Origin: Hyphomicrobium_A sp963726795
Lineage (GTDB): Bacteria; Pseudomonadota; Alphaproteobacteria; Rhizobiales; Hyphomicrobiaceae
NCBI GenBank assembly: GCA_963726795.1
Contig: CAVSDD010000004.1
Coordinates: 1,054,001 to 1,118,000, forward strand
DNA: 64,000 bases
Direction: 5' to 3'
Made by a program: the position numbers and the translations under genes
Notes under the pieces: model-generated
What the model was told of the DNA's origin: nothing
Database searches by the model: none
What the model saw: the letters and a program-made list of their open reading frames with translations, nothing else
Shown: positions 1 to 10,611 of the stretch, in pieces
How the letters are laid out: each line of letters begins with the position of its first letter
Numbering within the stretch: the first letter of the stretch is position 1

Positions 1-1251
1 CGCCCGAACAGCGGCCAGATCGAGGGATCCTCCGACCCGAGCCGCCACAGCGCGTAGCCGACCGGCCGGAACACGTCGGCGGCGCGGATCTGGTTCTGCG
101 CCGTCACGGCATCGAGGAACCAGACCTGATGCACGCTGCCGTCGTCCTCCTCGTAGAAGAAGTGCGGATTGAGCGCTTCTGAATCGAAGACGATCGAGGC
201 TTCGGATTCCTTCGACGTCAGCACCGTCTCCTGGAACGTCATGTCCAGCGCAGGCGGCTTGTTGTTGGTCCAGTCGTAGCCGTAGTTGCCGATCGCGATG
301 ATCGTCTTCTTGGGATCGAGCTCCTTCATGCGGCGGGTGAGCTTGTCGACGAACCACGGCTGCGAGGCGATGGCGCCGGGCTCGCCTTCCTCGAAGTGCT
401 CGTCGTAGGCCATCAGGATCTGGTAGTCGCTCGCATCCGAGTAGGCCTTGTAGGTCCATTCGGGGTCGTCGAACGGGGCGGCGATCGCGACCAGCCAGTT
501 GTAGGGCGCGAAGGCCGCGTGCATCTCCTTCAGGAACTGGAGGAAGTTCTGGTGCGCGTCGGCCGGCACCTCCTCGAAGTCGAGGACGAGCCCTTGCGCG
601 GCGTTGGCCTGCAGGAACGAGACCAGCGTGGCTAAGCGTGCCTTGCGCTTCTCGGGATCGGCGAGCATGCGCGCGAGGCCCGGGCCGTCCCATTTGCCGT
701 CGGTGGCGTTCTGCAGCATCGGGCAGCACGCTCGGGCGCTGCTTCACGCGCCGCAGCAGGTCCTGCGATTTCTGGTCGACGCCGGTTTTCACCTCCATGT
801 CGGGGCCGGTGAGCTCGAGCCAGCTCGGCACCATCCAGTCGAGCTTGGAAATCTGCGCCTCGAGCGAGGCAAAGCTCAAGTCGTCCCAGGTGACGTAGAA
901 GCCGATCGTGAGCGGGCGGCTTTCGCCCGTCCGCCGCGCGGCAAGGAACTGCTTGGGTGATACGCGCGGCATGGTGATGCCGCGCGCCGCCACCGGCTTC
1001 TCCGAACGCACCGCATCGGCGAGGCGGCGAGCGGCGGGGAGCAACTCGCGGCGCTGGGCGTCGGCGTCGCTGATGGGTGCGCGCTTGCGCGGTGGGTCGA
1101 GGGGAAGAACGTGGACCTGCGGCAGGAAGAACAAGCTCGCCACGAACAGCGCGAGCACGATCGTGCTGGCGACCGAGAGGAACCAACCGAGATGAGTCAG
1201 GATGGCCGAGCGGCGCTTGGATGCGTCAAAGAATACGGGTGGCCGCGTCAC
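1..1251 (-). pseudogene. GH18-domain membrane protein, N-terminal part (runs off the left edge; one frameshift)
   Basis: The minus strand encodes the first ~417 residues of a larger protein. A GTG at 1251 begins MTRPPVFFDASKRR, followed by a hydrophobic segment (residues ~20-45) and a GH18-type chitinase/spore-hydrolase-like domain. The strand pattern is visible as LTIGFYVTWDD, GLVLDFEEVP and YQILMAYDEHFEEGEPG. In LDFEEVP the usual DxxDxDxE catalytic line is replaced by a YaaH-like degenerate form. Proteins of this type in Hyphomicrobiales often continue into a polysaccharide deacetylase and a family 2 glycosyltransferase, but that part is outside the window. Near 721 one extra base breaks the frame between RPSVLP and MLQNATDGKW, with both sides clearly one domain. 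It may be a sequencing error. Function is inferred as cell-surface polysaccharide synthesis or processing. Confidence 0.6.
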
Positions 1252-1473
1252 ACTTGACCTCTATCGGGGCCGGTTTCTGCGCGGCGCTTTAGCCCCGCAA
1301 AGTCTGCAACGGTGTACGCCCGAGGAAAAAAAATCCGTCGCGCCTCGCAAAGGGGTTAGGCCGCGCCGCACCCATAGCACAAGCTCGTTTCCCTTCAAGC
1401 GCGGCGATCGGTGGCGCGTCGCAAGGAGGCCGTGTTTGCCGTGGCCGCGCAATTCTTACGAATTGGCAAGGTG

Positions 1474-3504
<2,031 letters not shown>

Positions 3505-3650
3505 CGCTCAGAGGAACACGGACCTAATAAAGGGCCATGAAAAAGAACGATTAAATATGTCGGGAATTTCGTGCTTACCCCTTGCAGACCGGGCGATCGA
3601 GGGCGCGCCGCACGGCTGACGCGGCTGCGGCATTGTGCTATACTGCGAGC

Positions 3651-4079
3651 ATGGCAAAAAACTCCGATTCCACCGCCGCGAAGCCCGCCGCCCCGATGCC
3701 TGAGGACGAGGAGGGCTGGCGCAAGGCGCTGACGCCTGAGCAGTACCGCGTGCTGCGCGAGGGCGGCACGGAAGCTCCGTTCACCGGCGAGCACGTGCAC
3801 TCCGAGGCTGATGGCACGTTCACCTGCACGGCATGCGGCAATCCGCTGTTTGCCTCCGACGCCAAGTTCGATTCAGGGACCGGCTGGCCGTCGTTCGATC
3901 AGGCGATCCCGGGCGCCGTCGAGTATCACGCGGACAACTCGCTCGGCATGACGCGCACCGAGATCACGTGTGCGCGCTGCGGCTCGCATCTGGGGCATGT
4001 GTTCGATGACGGCCCGACGGGTAGCGGCAAGCGCTACTGCATCAACTCCGTCTGCCTGAAGCTCGACGAGAAAGAGTGA
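3651..4079 (+). CDS. msrB: Peptide-methionine (R)-S-oxide reductase MsrB
   Basis: 142 residues, the normal size for a single-domain MsrB. It has the two zinc-binding CxxC pairs (CTACGNPLF and CARCGSHLGH), the substrate loop SGTGWPSFDQ, and the catalytic end RYCINSVCLKL with the nucleophilic cysteine and the Asn two residues on. It reduces the R epimer of methionine sulfoxide in proteins. There is no signal peptide, so it acts in the cytoplasm. ATG 3651 was chosen because the extra upstream residues in the longer frame are arginine-rich, low-complexity and unlike the family. It faces the Mo-oxidoreductase gene convergently. The neighbourhood suggests a shared role in repair of oxidised protein. 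Confidence 0.95.
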   Translation: MAKNSDSTAAKPAAPMPEDEEGWRKALTPEQYRVLREGGTEAPFTGEHVHSEADGTFTCTACGNPLFASDAKFDSGTGWPSFDQAIPGAVEYHADNSLGMTRTEITCARCGSHLGHVFDDGPTGSGKRYCINSVCLKLDEKE

Positions 4080-4104
4080 GCCTGCGCACCCACATCGTTA
4101 GCGC

Positions 4105-4884
4105 TCAGATGCCGGCGTACCATTCGTAGCCGCGATCTTCCCAGAAGCCGCCCTTGCCGCCGCGCAGCGTGGCGAAGCTCGAAACAGCTTCAATGCGCAT
4201 GACATACTTGGCGTGCTTGTAGCCGAGCTGGCGCTCGACGCGCAGGCGCAACGGCGCACCGTGCGGTATCGTCAGGGCCGAGCCGTTCATGTCGTAGGCG
4301 AGGATCGTCTGCTCGTGGAAGGCGTCGATCAGATCGATGCTCTCGTAGTACAGGTCGCGGCCGAGCTTGTCGGCGCAGTGGAACACCAGATAGCGCGCCT
4401 CGGGTTTTAGACCCGCACTTTGCAGCAGCGGCGCAAGCCTGGCGCCGGTCCACTTGCCGATCGCGCTCCAGCCCTCGACGCAATCGTGCCGCGTGATCTG
4501 CGTGCGAGCCGGCAGCCGCCGCAACTCGGCGAGCGACAAATCCATCGGGCGCGTGACGAGACCATCGATCTTGAGGCGCCAGTCCGGGAACCCGACCGCC
4601 GCCGCGCGTTGATACGCGTCGTCCTCGACGTTGGTCGAGCCGTTCGCCTTGAAGTGGGGGGAGAGGTCGCTCTCGGAGAATTCACGCGCAAGTGCGGGCG
4701 GCGACAGCAGCAGGTGCTGTGCGGTTTTCGTCAGCCCGCTGGCCGAGCCAAGGATCTGGCGAAAGGTCGGCGATTGCGAGAGCTGGTCGCAGCCCCCGAG
4801 CAGCAACGCGCCCCCCGCGGCCGCGCCGCGTATCAGGAACCCGCGCCGGTCGAGACCACGATCGCTTTCCGGTCGCTTACTCAT
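4105..4884 (-). CDS. Periplasmic molybdopterin-dependent oxidoreductase (sulfite oxidase/MsrP-like)
   Basis: 259 residues of the oxidoreductase molybdopterin-binding family. The N-terminus has a twin-arginine motif (DRRGFLIRG, residues 12-20) followed by a small-residue stretch and LLGGC, so the product should be exported folded by Tat and might be lipid-anchored. The molybdenum-ligand cysteine is visible in TRHDCVEGWSAIG (Cys135), as is the pterin-pocket sequence GAPLRLRVERQLGYKHAKYV. The cytochrome b gene lies directly upstream with starts and stops overlapping (4877-4884), so the two form an electron-transfer pair like YedY/YedZ, although the partner here is of the cytochrome b561/DUF4405 type. 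The substrate is not determined; methionine sulfoxide or a sulfoxide/sulfite-like compound is possible. Confidence 0.85.
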   Translation of the reverse strand: MSKRPESDRGLDRRGFLIRGAAAGGALLLGGCDQLSQSPTFRQILGSASGLTKTAQHLLLSPPALAREFSESDLSPHFKANGSTNVEDDAYQRAAAVGFPDWRLKIDGLVTRPMDLSLAELRRLPARTQITRHDCVEGWSAIGKWTGARLAPLLQSAGLKPEARYLVFHCADKLGRDLYYESIDLIDAFHEQTILAYDMNGSALTIPHGAPLRLRVERQLGYKHAKYVMRIEAVSSFATLRGGKGGFWEDRGYEWYAGI

Positions 4885-5725
4885 GGCTCTCCTCCGCCGG
4901 GTCGATCGCGTAGCGCCCGGTGATCATCGAGCGCACGTTGTTCCAGAGCCCCGAGACGATCACCATGAAGATATGCACGGCGGCAAACAGCACGATGCCG
5001 GTCGCGCACAGGAAGTGGATGGTGCGCGCCGATTGCCGCCCGCCGAACACGTCGAGCAGCACGGGGAAAACGGAGTCCATTGCGGGCGACATGGTGAGCC
5101 CGGTCAGCACCACGAGCGGCAGCAGCCCGAAGATCACCGACAGGTAGGCGAGCTTCTGGAGCACATTGTAGCGCTTGGCCTCCTCGCCCTTGGGGAAATG
5201 GAAGCGCGCGTGCTCCGAGATCGAGTGCGGGATGTCGCGCAACTCTTCCCCGCTCGGCGTCAGGTCGCGGCGGATGTGACCGCTGATCCGGGAATAGAGG
5301 AAATACGCGAGACCGTTCAGCACGAACAGCCAGGCAAAGAAGAAGTGCCAGCGCCGTCCGGTGGCGAGGTCGCGATAGGAGGGGATCGTGATCCACGAGG
5401 GGAACCCGCGGTTTTCCAGCTCGCCGTTGGACCCGCGCGACAGCCCGAGCACGCCGGTCGTGTTGAACGTCGTCCCAAAGATGGTCGTGCGCCCGGCATA
5501 GCTGCCGTCGGGGCGCTGCACCGCGCCCATCGAGAGCACGACGCGCGCCGGATCGATCTTGGAGCCGAGGTAGAGCGTCGAGTGCGCATTGAAGATCTGC
5601 AGGCCGCTCATGAGCAGCACCAAGAGGCAGAACGCGTTCACCCAGTGCGTGACGCGCACGACGAGGGCATGGCGATAGATCACCTCGCGCCGGGGTGGAT
5701 CGAACGTATCGGTCGCGACGCTCAT
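4877..5725 (-). CDS. Cytochrome b561-type membrane subunit
   Basis: 282 residues with four or more membrane helices: near residues 20-45 (VTHWVNAFCLLVLLMSGLQ), ~125-145 (FFFAWLFVLNGLAYFLYS), ~195-215 and ~240-265. Histidines in the helices (VTHWVNAF, ATGIVLFAAVHIFMVI) are candidate b-haem ligands. It belongs to the cytochrome b/b6 (b561-like) family that links the quinol pool to periplasmic enzymes. The gene overlaps the Mo-oxidoreductase start by 8 bp and follows the ccdA-like gene by 10 bp on the same strand, so thioredoxin, CcdA, cytochrome and Mo-enzyme probably form one operon. The expected role is electron supply to the periplasmic Mo-enzyme. Confidence 0.85.
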   Translation of the reverse strand: MSVATDTFDPPRREVIYRHALVVRVTHWVNAFCLLVLLMSGLQIFNAHSTLYLGSKIDPARVVLSMGAVQRPDGSYAGRTTIFGTTFNTTGVLGLSRGSNGELENRGFPSWITIPSYRDLATGRRWHFFFAWLFVLNGLAYFLYSRISGHIRRDLTPSGEELRDIPHSISEHARFHFPKGEEAKRYNVLQKLAYLSVIFGLLPLVVLTGLTMSPAMDSVFPVLLDVFGGRQSARTIHFLCATGIVLFAAVHIFMVIVSGLWNNVRSMITGRYAIDPAEESHE

Positions 5726-5735
5726 TTGGGCATTC

Positions 5736-6458
5736 CTAAAAGCGTGTCGTGAGCGAGGTCAGCCATTCGGGCGATGCCTGCACCAAAATCGTTTCCAGAC
5801 GCTTGTCGAGGCCACTCACGATCAGGAGGCCGACAACGATCAACAGGCCGCCGAGGATCAGCTTGCCGTTGTTGCCGGCGCCAAGCAAGCGGGCGCGCCA
5901 GGCGAGCATCGCCTCACGAGACAAGAGGCCGAGCAGAAGCAGCGGCAGCGCGGCGCCAAATCCGAACGCCAGCATGATGAGGGCGACGGCGGTAAGGTCC
6001 TTGCCCTGGGCCGCGAGCACGGACGCGGCGCCGAGCGTCGGTCCGACGCAGGGGCTCCACACCGCGCCGAGCAGCAGCCCGAGCGCGAACTGGCCTTTGA
6101 GGCCGGAGGTGCTCAAGCCCCCGAAGCGGCTTTCAGTCCAGCCGCTGATCGGCGCGGCGGCCGCTGCAACCTGAGTCTGCAGCTGGGGAACGAGCAGGAT
6201 CACCCCGATCGTGATCAGCAGCAGCGCGGAGGCCAAGCGAAAGAAGCCGCCGTCGAGCCCGATGCCGTAGCCGATCGTCGCCACGAACAAGCCGATCGTC
6301 ACGAACGACAGCGCGAGCCCGGCCGCGAGTGCAGCGGGCCCGAGCTTGTGCTCGCTCACCGCGGCGCCGAGCACGATCGGCAGCAGCGGCAGCACGCACG
6401 GCGACAGCGTCGAGAGACATCCCGCGATGAAGGCAAATGCGATGCTGCCGAGTGCCAC
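5736..6458 (-). CDS. ccdA: CcdA/DsbD-like thiol-disulfide membrane transporter
   Basis: 240 residues, six membrane helices. It opens with the family signature AFIAGCLSTLSPCVLPLLPI, whose cysteines Cys14 and Cys21 include the first redox cysteine. The second redox Cys is in LGAVWSPCVGPTLGAAS. The protein passes reducing equivalents from cytoplasmic thioredoxin across the membrane to periplasmic thioredoxin-like proteins. The exported thioredoxin gene sits 9 bp upstream, so the pair is probably co-transcribed. The context (Mo-oxidoreductase, MsrB) suggests the electrons serve oxidative damage repair, although cytochrome c maturation (ccm genes at 33-38 kb) is an alternative client. Confidence 0.88.
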   Translation of the reverse strand: MALGSIAFAFIAGCLSTLSPCVLPLLPIVLGAAVSEHKLGPAALAAGLALSFVTIGLFVATIGYGIGLDGGFFRLASALLLITIGVILLVPQLQTQVAAAAAPISGWTESRFGGLSTSGLKGQFALGLLLGAVWSPCVGPTLGAASVLAAQGKDLTAVALIMLAFGFGAALPLLLLGLLSREAMLAWRARLLGAGNNGKLILGGLLIVVGLLIVSGLDKRLETILVQASPEWLTSLTTRF

Positions 6459-6467
6459 GTGCGGCTC

Positions 6468-6866
6468 CTACTTGGATGTGCTCTGCAACAGCTTCTCAAT
6501 CGACTCAGCGCCGGTATCGCCGACCGATCGCCCGGTCTCGCTCGCGCCCTTGTAGGCGATGAGCGTGCTCTGCTGACGCGCGCCAAAGCCCTTCACCACG
6601 TCGGGCTGGTTGTCGAAGTCGACCTTGAAGATGGTGAGCTTGTCGTAGTCGGGCTTGGCCTTGAGGCCATCCAGCACCTTCTGCTGGGCGGCGCACGTCG
6701 GGCACCAGGGCGCAAACACGTCGACCACGATCGGCTGGCCCGCTCCCTGCGCGGCCTTGAAGCTCGCTTCGTCGTAGGGCTTGGTCTCGAAGGCAAGTGC
6801 CGCGCCGGTGCCGGCGAGAAGTGCGATCGAAGCCAGCGCGAGCCGCGCTGCGCGGTGAAAGTTCAT
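6468..6866 (-). CDS. Exported thioredoxin-fold protein
   Basis: 132 residues from ATG 6866, chosen because AGGAGG lies immediately upstream and the N-terminus then becomes a clean signal peptide (MNFHRAARLALASIALLAG...ALA). The mature part is a thioredoxin fold with the redox motif WCPTC in VFAPWCPTCAAQQ. The residue pattern FKVDFDNQPDVVKGFGARQQSTLIAYKG carries the usual strand and a Gln-Ser-Thr where cis-Pro is normally found, an unusual feature. It acts in the periplasm, probably receiving electrons from the adjacent CcdA. Two identical 10-bp repeats lie just upstream of its ribosome-binding site. Confidence 0.85.
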   Translation of the reverse strand: MNFHRAARLALASIALLAGTGAALAFETKPYDEASFKAAQGAGQPIVVDVFAPWCPTCAAQQKVLDGLKAKPDYDKLTIFKVDFDNQPDVVKGFGARQQSTLIAYKGASETGRSVGDTGAESIEKLLQSTSK

Positions 6867-7243
6867 TCGGGCCTCCTGGTATTGCATTAGGGGTATTGCA
6901 TCATAGGCGTCGCCGATCGCGCGATTGCGATCCACTTGCCGACAATACGCCCAGAACCTTCACCGCGTTACATGCAGCGCAGCAAACCGCGCCCGAGCGC
7001 GACTTTTCCCTTAAATTTGAATGAGGACGCGCGTCGTTCGGCGCGTTGGAGACAGCGCCGATCGGCGCTGCGACGGAGAGCACGGCAAGCGCCGCGCATG
7101 CGCGTGTGTGACATGCGCGCACCGATGCGCACCAACTCTGCAGATGCCCGCGCGACGAGTGTTGCGACCGTTATATCAGACCGGATACAACCGTCGCGTC
7201 TTCACTTTGTACGGACGCTTGGCGTCTGCGTTTGGGGGGTGTT
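6867..7243. other. Divergent intergenic region between thioredoxin operon and TonB receptor
   Basis: About 377 bp without a convincing gene. The left end carries the ribosome-binding site and the direct repeats described separately. The rest is arginine-codon-rich GC sequence with no good start/RBS pair. Promoters for both flanking operons must lie here. I could not assign an iron-responsive (Fur, Irr or RirA) box with confidence. Confidence 0.5.
6878..6901 (-). promoter_or_regulatory. Two direct repeats ATGCAATACC upstream of the thioredoxin gene
   Basis: On the minus strand the 10-mer ATGCAATACC occurs twice, spaced 14 bp start to start (plus-strand 6878-6887 and 6892-6901). The proximal copy abuts the AGGAGG ribosome-binding site of the exported thioredoxin gene. 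Tandem repeats in this place are a plausible operator or leader element. The binding protein is unknown. Confidence 0.45.
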
Positions 7244-9661
7244 GTGTCCAAGTTCGTGTACGCGGCGCTTGCGAGCGCCGTGATGGGTTCGCTTGTGCCG
7301 GTAGCCGCTGGCGCTGAAGAAGCGGCCTTGACCAACGGCGGCGATGTAACGGCGAATGAGGCGTCCCCGCTTCCGCCGGTCGTGGTCGAATCCCCGAGCG
7401 AGCCGATCGCGCCCAACAAGGGCAGCGGCAAAGGAGCCGGCTATTCGAGCGGCACCCCGGCAAAGACCGCAAAGCAAACGGCAAAGCCATCCGGCGAGCC
7501 ATCGGGTGTTCCCGGTGTCGGCGTCTATACGCTGGGCCAGCTCGACATGATCGGCGGCTCGACCGTCACCAACGAGGCGATGTGGACCTACAATAAGGAG
7601 TCGCTCGGCCAGGCGGTGAACATTCTGCCGGGTGTTGTCTGGGCCTCGACCGGTGCGCCGTCCATCAACTCGAGCGGCGCCCGCGCCGAGGGCGACATCT
7701 TCGTGCGCGGCTTCGACCGCTTCCAGGTCCCGCTGACGGTCGACGGCGTGCGCATCTATCTCCCGGCCGACAATCGCCTCGACATGAACCGCTTTCTGAC
7801 ACCGGACCTTGCCGAGGTGCAGGTCGCCAAGGGCTACGTGTCGGTGCTGAACGGACCGGGCGGGGAAGGCGGCGCCATCAACCTCGTGTCGCGCAAGCCG
7901 ACCAAGGAGATCGAGCTCGAGGGCCGCTCGGGCATGATCCTCGACGGCGATTTGGGCTCGATGGGGCAGTGGAGCAGCTACGCTTACGCCGGCACGCGCC
8001 AGAAGGGCTATTACGCGCAGATCTCGGGCAACATCGTCGATCAGGACCACTTCGACCTGTCGAACGATTTCTCGCCGTCGCCTTTCGCGGCGCCGGGCAC
8101 CGGGCATGTGGCGACCTTCCCCTACGAGAACGGCGGCAACCGCGATCACTCTGATTTCGAGGATTGGCGCATCAACGCCAAGGTCGGCATCACGCCGAAT
8201 GCGACCGACGAATACTCGGTCAACTACACCAACCAGCAGGCGAACAAGGATGCGCCCCTGAGCGTCGATCGCCAGATCGTGCAGGGCTACATGCAGAACA
8301 ACGTCCGCTACTGGACGTGGCCGCAATGGGATCTTTCGAGCCTCTCGTGGCTGTCGAAAACGCAGCTCGGCGACGCGTCGTACATCAAGACCAACGCCTA
8401 CTATAATACGTACGAAAATACGGTGTCGTTCTTCAACCGGCCGGACTACACCCAGCAGCCCAGCGACAGCCCCTACGACGATCATTCGGAAGGCGGCTTC
8501 GTCGAGATGGGGACGAACCTCATTCCGATGAACACGCTCAAGGGCGCGATCCACTACATGAAGGACGTGCACACGGAGCAGCCGATCAACTACACCTATC
8601 CCGCCGGCTATCCGACGGTGCCTGCAGTCGTGACGCCAGGGGCTGGAAAACAGGCGTCCGAGGAGACGTGGTCGTTTGCCGTCGAGAACACGTTCCACGC
8701 GACGAAGCAGCTCGATATCGTCGGCGGCGTCAGCTACGACATGAACGAGGTGCTCGAGTACGATCCTCCCGTGCTCGTTGGCGGAGTGCCGGTTGCGAAC
8801 CCGAGCGCGGACGGCTGGAACTGGCAGACGGCGGCGATCTACAGCTACAGCCAGACCGGCAAGGTGCACGCCGACGTCTCGAGCCGCATCCGGTTTCCTA
8901 CCCTGTTCGAGCGCTTCAGCACCCGCTTCGACTCAAAGACGATCATCGATCCCAACGTGCAACCCGAGCGCGCGATCAACTACGAGATCGGCGTGGACGA
9001 TACATTCTATCGCACGCTGCACTTGGCTTCGGCGGTCTTCTACTCGGACATCCAGGACAGCATCCAGAACGCCTTCGTCGGCGCCAACGGCATGAATTCG
9101 CTTGTCGGGATCAGCCCGGATGGCAACTACTGGGGCTTTGAGCTTTCGGCCGACTGGGACGTGACGCGTACGCTGCGCATCGGCGGCAATTACACCTACA
9201 TGCAGCGCCACCTCGAGTTCGTCGACGAGTCTCTCAATTTCACCGGGGCTCAACAGGCGGCCGTCGCCGCTCAGCAGCTCGAAGGCACCCCGCTCAACAA
9301 GGCCTTCCTCTATGTGGCGTGGAAGGCGACCAACCGATTGACCCTGACGCCGAGCCTGGAGCTGGCAAGCGATCGCACCGCACTCATCACGAGCTGCGAC
9401 TCGACGCTCGTTGTGTCGTCTGCGACCAGCTCCAGCGTGCCGAACAACGGCCAATGCGGCAGCTCAAATACAGTGTCGCTGCCCAACTACGTGAAGATCG
9501 GCGCCTATGCGCTGCTCAATTTCAACGCCCAATATGACTTCGACAAGAACACCACCGTTGCCGTCGGCGCCACGAACCTGCTCGACCAGAACTACCAGCT
9601 GGCACAGGGATTCCCCGAGGCCGGGCGGCAATTCTACGCCAACGCGCGCGTGAGGTTCTGA
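7244..9661 (+). CDS. TonB-dependent outer-membrane receptor
   Basis: 805 residues from GTG 7244, chosen because a G-run (GGGGGG) lies at a suitable distance and the product then starts with a signal peptide (MSKFVYAALASAVMG...AGA). A plug domain follows (~90-230: GSTVTNEAM, GQAVNILPGVVW, IFVRGFDRFQVPLTVDGVRIYLP, AEVQVAKGYVSVLNG). A long beta-barrel then ends in the aromatic C-terminal signature YANARVRF. The FecA/FhuA-like plug suggests uptake of a ferric siderophore or another large ligand. No ligand can be named from sequence alone. A Pro/Lys-rich linker after the signal peptide is long for the family. The gene is followed by a molbindin-like gene. Confidence 0.9.
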   Translation: MSKFVYAALASAVMGSLVPVAAGAEEAALTNGGDVTANEASPLPPVVVESPSEPIAPNKGSGKGAGYSSGTPAKTAKQTAKPSGEPSGVPGVGVYTLGQLDMIGGSTVTNEAMWTYNKESLGQAVNILPGVVWASTGAPSINSSGARAEGDIFVRGFDRFQVPLTVDGVRIYLPADNRLDMNRFLTPDLAEVQVAKGYVSVLNGPGGEGGAINLVSRKPTKEIELEGRSGMILDGDLGSMGQWSSYAYAGTRQKGYYAQISGNIVDQDHFDLSNDFSPSPFAAPGTGHVATFPYENGGNRDHSDFEDWRINAKVGITPNATDEYSVNYTNQQANKDAPLSVDRQIVQGYMQNNVRYWTWPQWDLSSLSWLSKTQLGDASYIKTNAYYNTYENTVSFFNRPDYTQQPSDSPYDDHSEGGFVEMGTNLIPMNTLKGAIHYMKDVHTEQPINYTYPAGYPTVPAVVTPGAGKQASEETWSFAVENTFHATKQLDIVGGVSYDMNEVLEYDPPVLVGGVPVANPSADGWNWQTAAIYSYSQTGKVHADVSSRIRFPTLFERFSTRFDSKTIIDPNVQPERAINYEIGVDDTFYRTLHLASAVFYSDIQDSIQNAFVGANGMNSLVGISPDGNYWGFELSADWDVTRTLRIGGNYTYMQRHLEFVDESLNFTGAQQAAVAAQQLEGTPLNKAFLYVAWKATNRLTLTPSLELASDRTALITSCDSTLVVSSATSSSVPNNGQCGSSNTVSLPNYVKIGAYALLNFNAQYDFDKNTTVAVGATNLLDQNYQLAQGFPEAGRQFYANARVRF

Positions 9662-9720
9662 TTGCAGGAACGCTCCCAAGGGGTAGTCTCCGCTCCGCAG
9701 CGGAAGAAGGACCATCCCCA

Positions 9721-9927
9721 ATGCGGATCAGCGCGCGCAACATCATCAAGGGTACGATCGAGGAGGTGGTGAAGGGCCAGACCACCGCCCACGTGCGTAT
9801 CAACCTCGGCACTGCCGTCATCACGGCGTCGATCACCAACGAGGCCGTGGATGAGCTCGGCCTGAAAAAGGGAATGGCGGCGAGCGCCGTCATCAAGGCA
9901 TCCGATGTCATGGTTGCGGTCGACTAA
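9721..9927 (+). CDS. Molbindin-like single TOBE (Mop) domain protein
   Basis: 68 residues: MRISARNIIKGTIEEVVKG..., a single Mop/TOBE domain with the pattern RNIIKGTIEEV...TAHVRINLG..ITASITNEAVDELGL..G..A..VIKASDVMVAV. Such proteins oligomerise and store or deliver molybdate. The position 59 bp after the receptor gene and near a molybdoenzyme operon fits local molybdenum demand. This is inference. Confidence 0.88.
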   Translation: MRISARNIIKGTIEEVVKGQTTAHVRINLGTAVITASITNEAVDELGLKKGMAASAVIKASDVMVAVD

Positions 9928-9953
9928 GTCGCTCTCGATGCGCAAGGCTGCGT

Positions 9954-10445
9954 GTGCGGCTAGCGCTCGCACTCAGCGTTTGCGGTGTCTCGGCTCACGC
10001 CGAGGGCACGGGATGCGCGGCGTTTGCCTGGCCCATAGATGCCGACAAGGCGGCGCTCGCCGATCCGGGCATCGCCGGCGTGGCGTCGGGGGCGGCGCTC
10101 GGGCCATTGAAGCCGCAGACGTTCGCGCTCAAGTTGCAGCCCGTCAGCTCGGTAAAATTCACCGTGGCGCCCGGCGGCAAGAAAGCGCCGGCGGACAACG
10201 GCGGCCTCGTCACCTTCGAGGCGCCCGAGGCACCCGGCACCTACCAGGTGACGCTGTCGGATGCCGGCTGGATCGACCTCGTGCAGAACGGGGCTTCACT
10301 CAAGTCGTCGGCGCACAGCGGCGCTACCGGGTGCGACGGCGTGCGCAAGAGCGTGCGCTTTGCGATCGCGAATGCGCCGGTCGTGCTGCAGCTGAGCGGC
10401 GTCAAGGGCGAGGCCATCAGAATCGCGATCAGCGCCGTGAAGTAG
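9954..10445 (+). CDS. Small exported protein of unknown function
   Basis: 163 residues from GTG 9954, beginning with a short signal peptide (MRLALALSVCGVSAHA). The mature protein has two cysteines that could pair (GTGCAAFAW and GATGCDGVRKS), an Ig-like beta pattern (FKLQPVSSVKFTVAPGG, GTYQVTLSDAGWIDLVQNG) and no recognisable catalytic motif. The pattern resembles small periplasmic homologues with no assigned role that occur beside TonB receptors. It is 26 bp downstream of the molbindin gene and probably co-transcribed with it. Confidence 0.7.
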   Translation: MRLALALSVCGVSAHAEGTGCAAFAWPIDADKAALADPGIAGVASGAALGPLKPQTFALKLQPVSSVKFTVAPGGKKAPADNGGLVTFEAPEAPGTYQVTLSDAGWIDLVQNGASLKSSAHSGATGCDGVRKSVRFAIANAPVVLQLSGVKGEAIRIAISAVK

Positions 10446-10611
10446 CCGACGGCGTGTGCTACCCGCCGCAAGTGTTAAGCGCGCTCGGCGTGCCAGCCGT
10501 TGCACTGCAACTTGTCTCGTGCGATCGGGCCAATTGTAAGCAATATCCGTACACATCGTTTGTTAAGGCGTCGCTTTCCATACTCCGGTGAACCTCCGGA
10601 GTTCGAGAAGG

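Noticed and set aside
4631..5752. Plus-strand ORF of 373 codons over the Mo-oxidoreductase and cytochrome genes
   Set aside because: It spans two genes of the opposite strand, has no RBS and shows no domain pattern.
7202..8869. Long minus-strand ORF (555 codons) antisense to the TonB receptor
   Set aside because: It is a shadow of a GC-rich coding strand; the plus strand encodes a clear receptor with signal peptide, plug and barrel signature.
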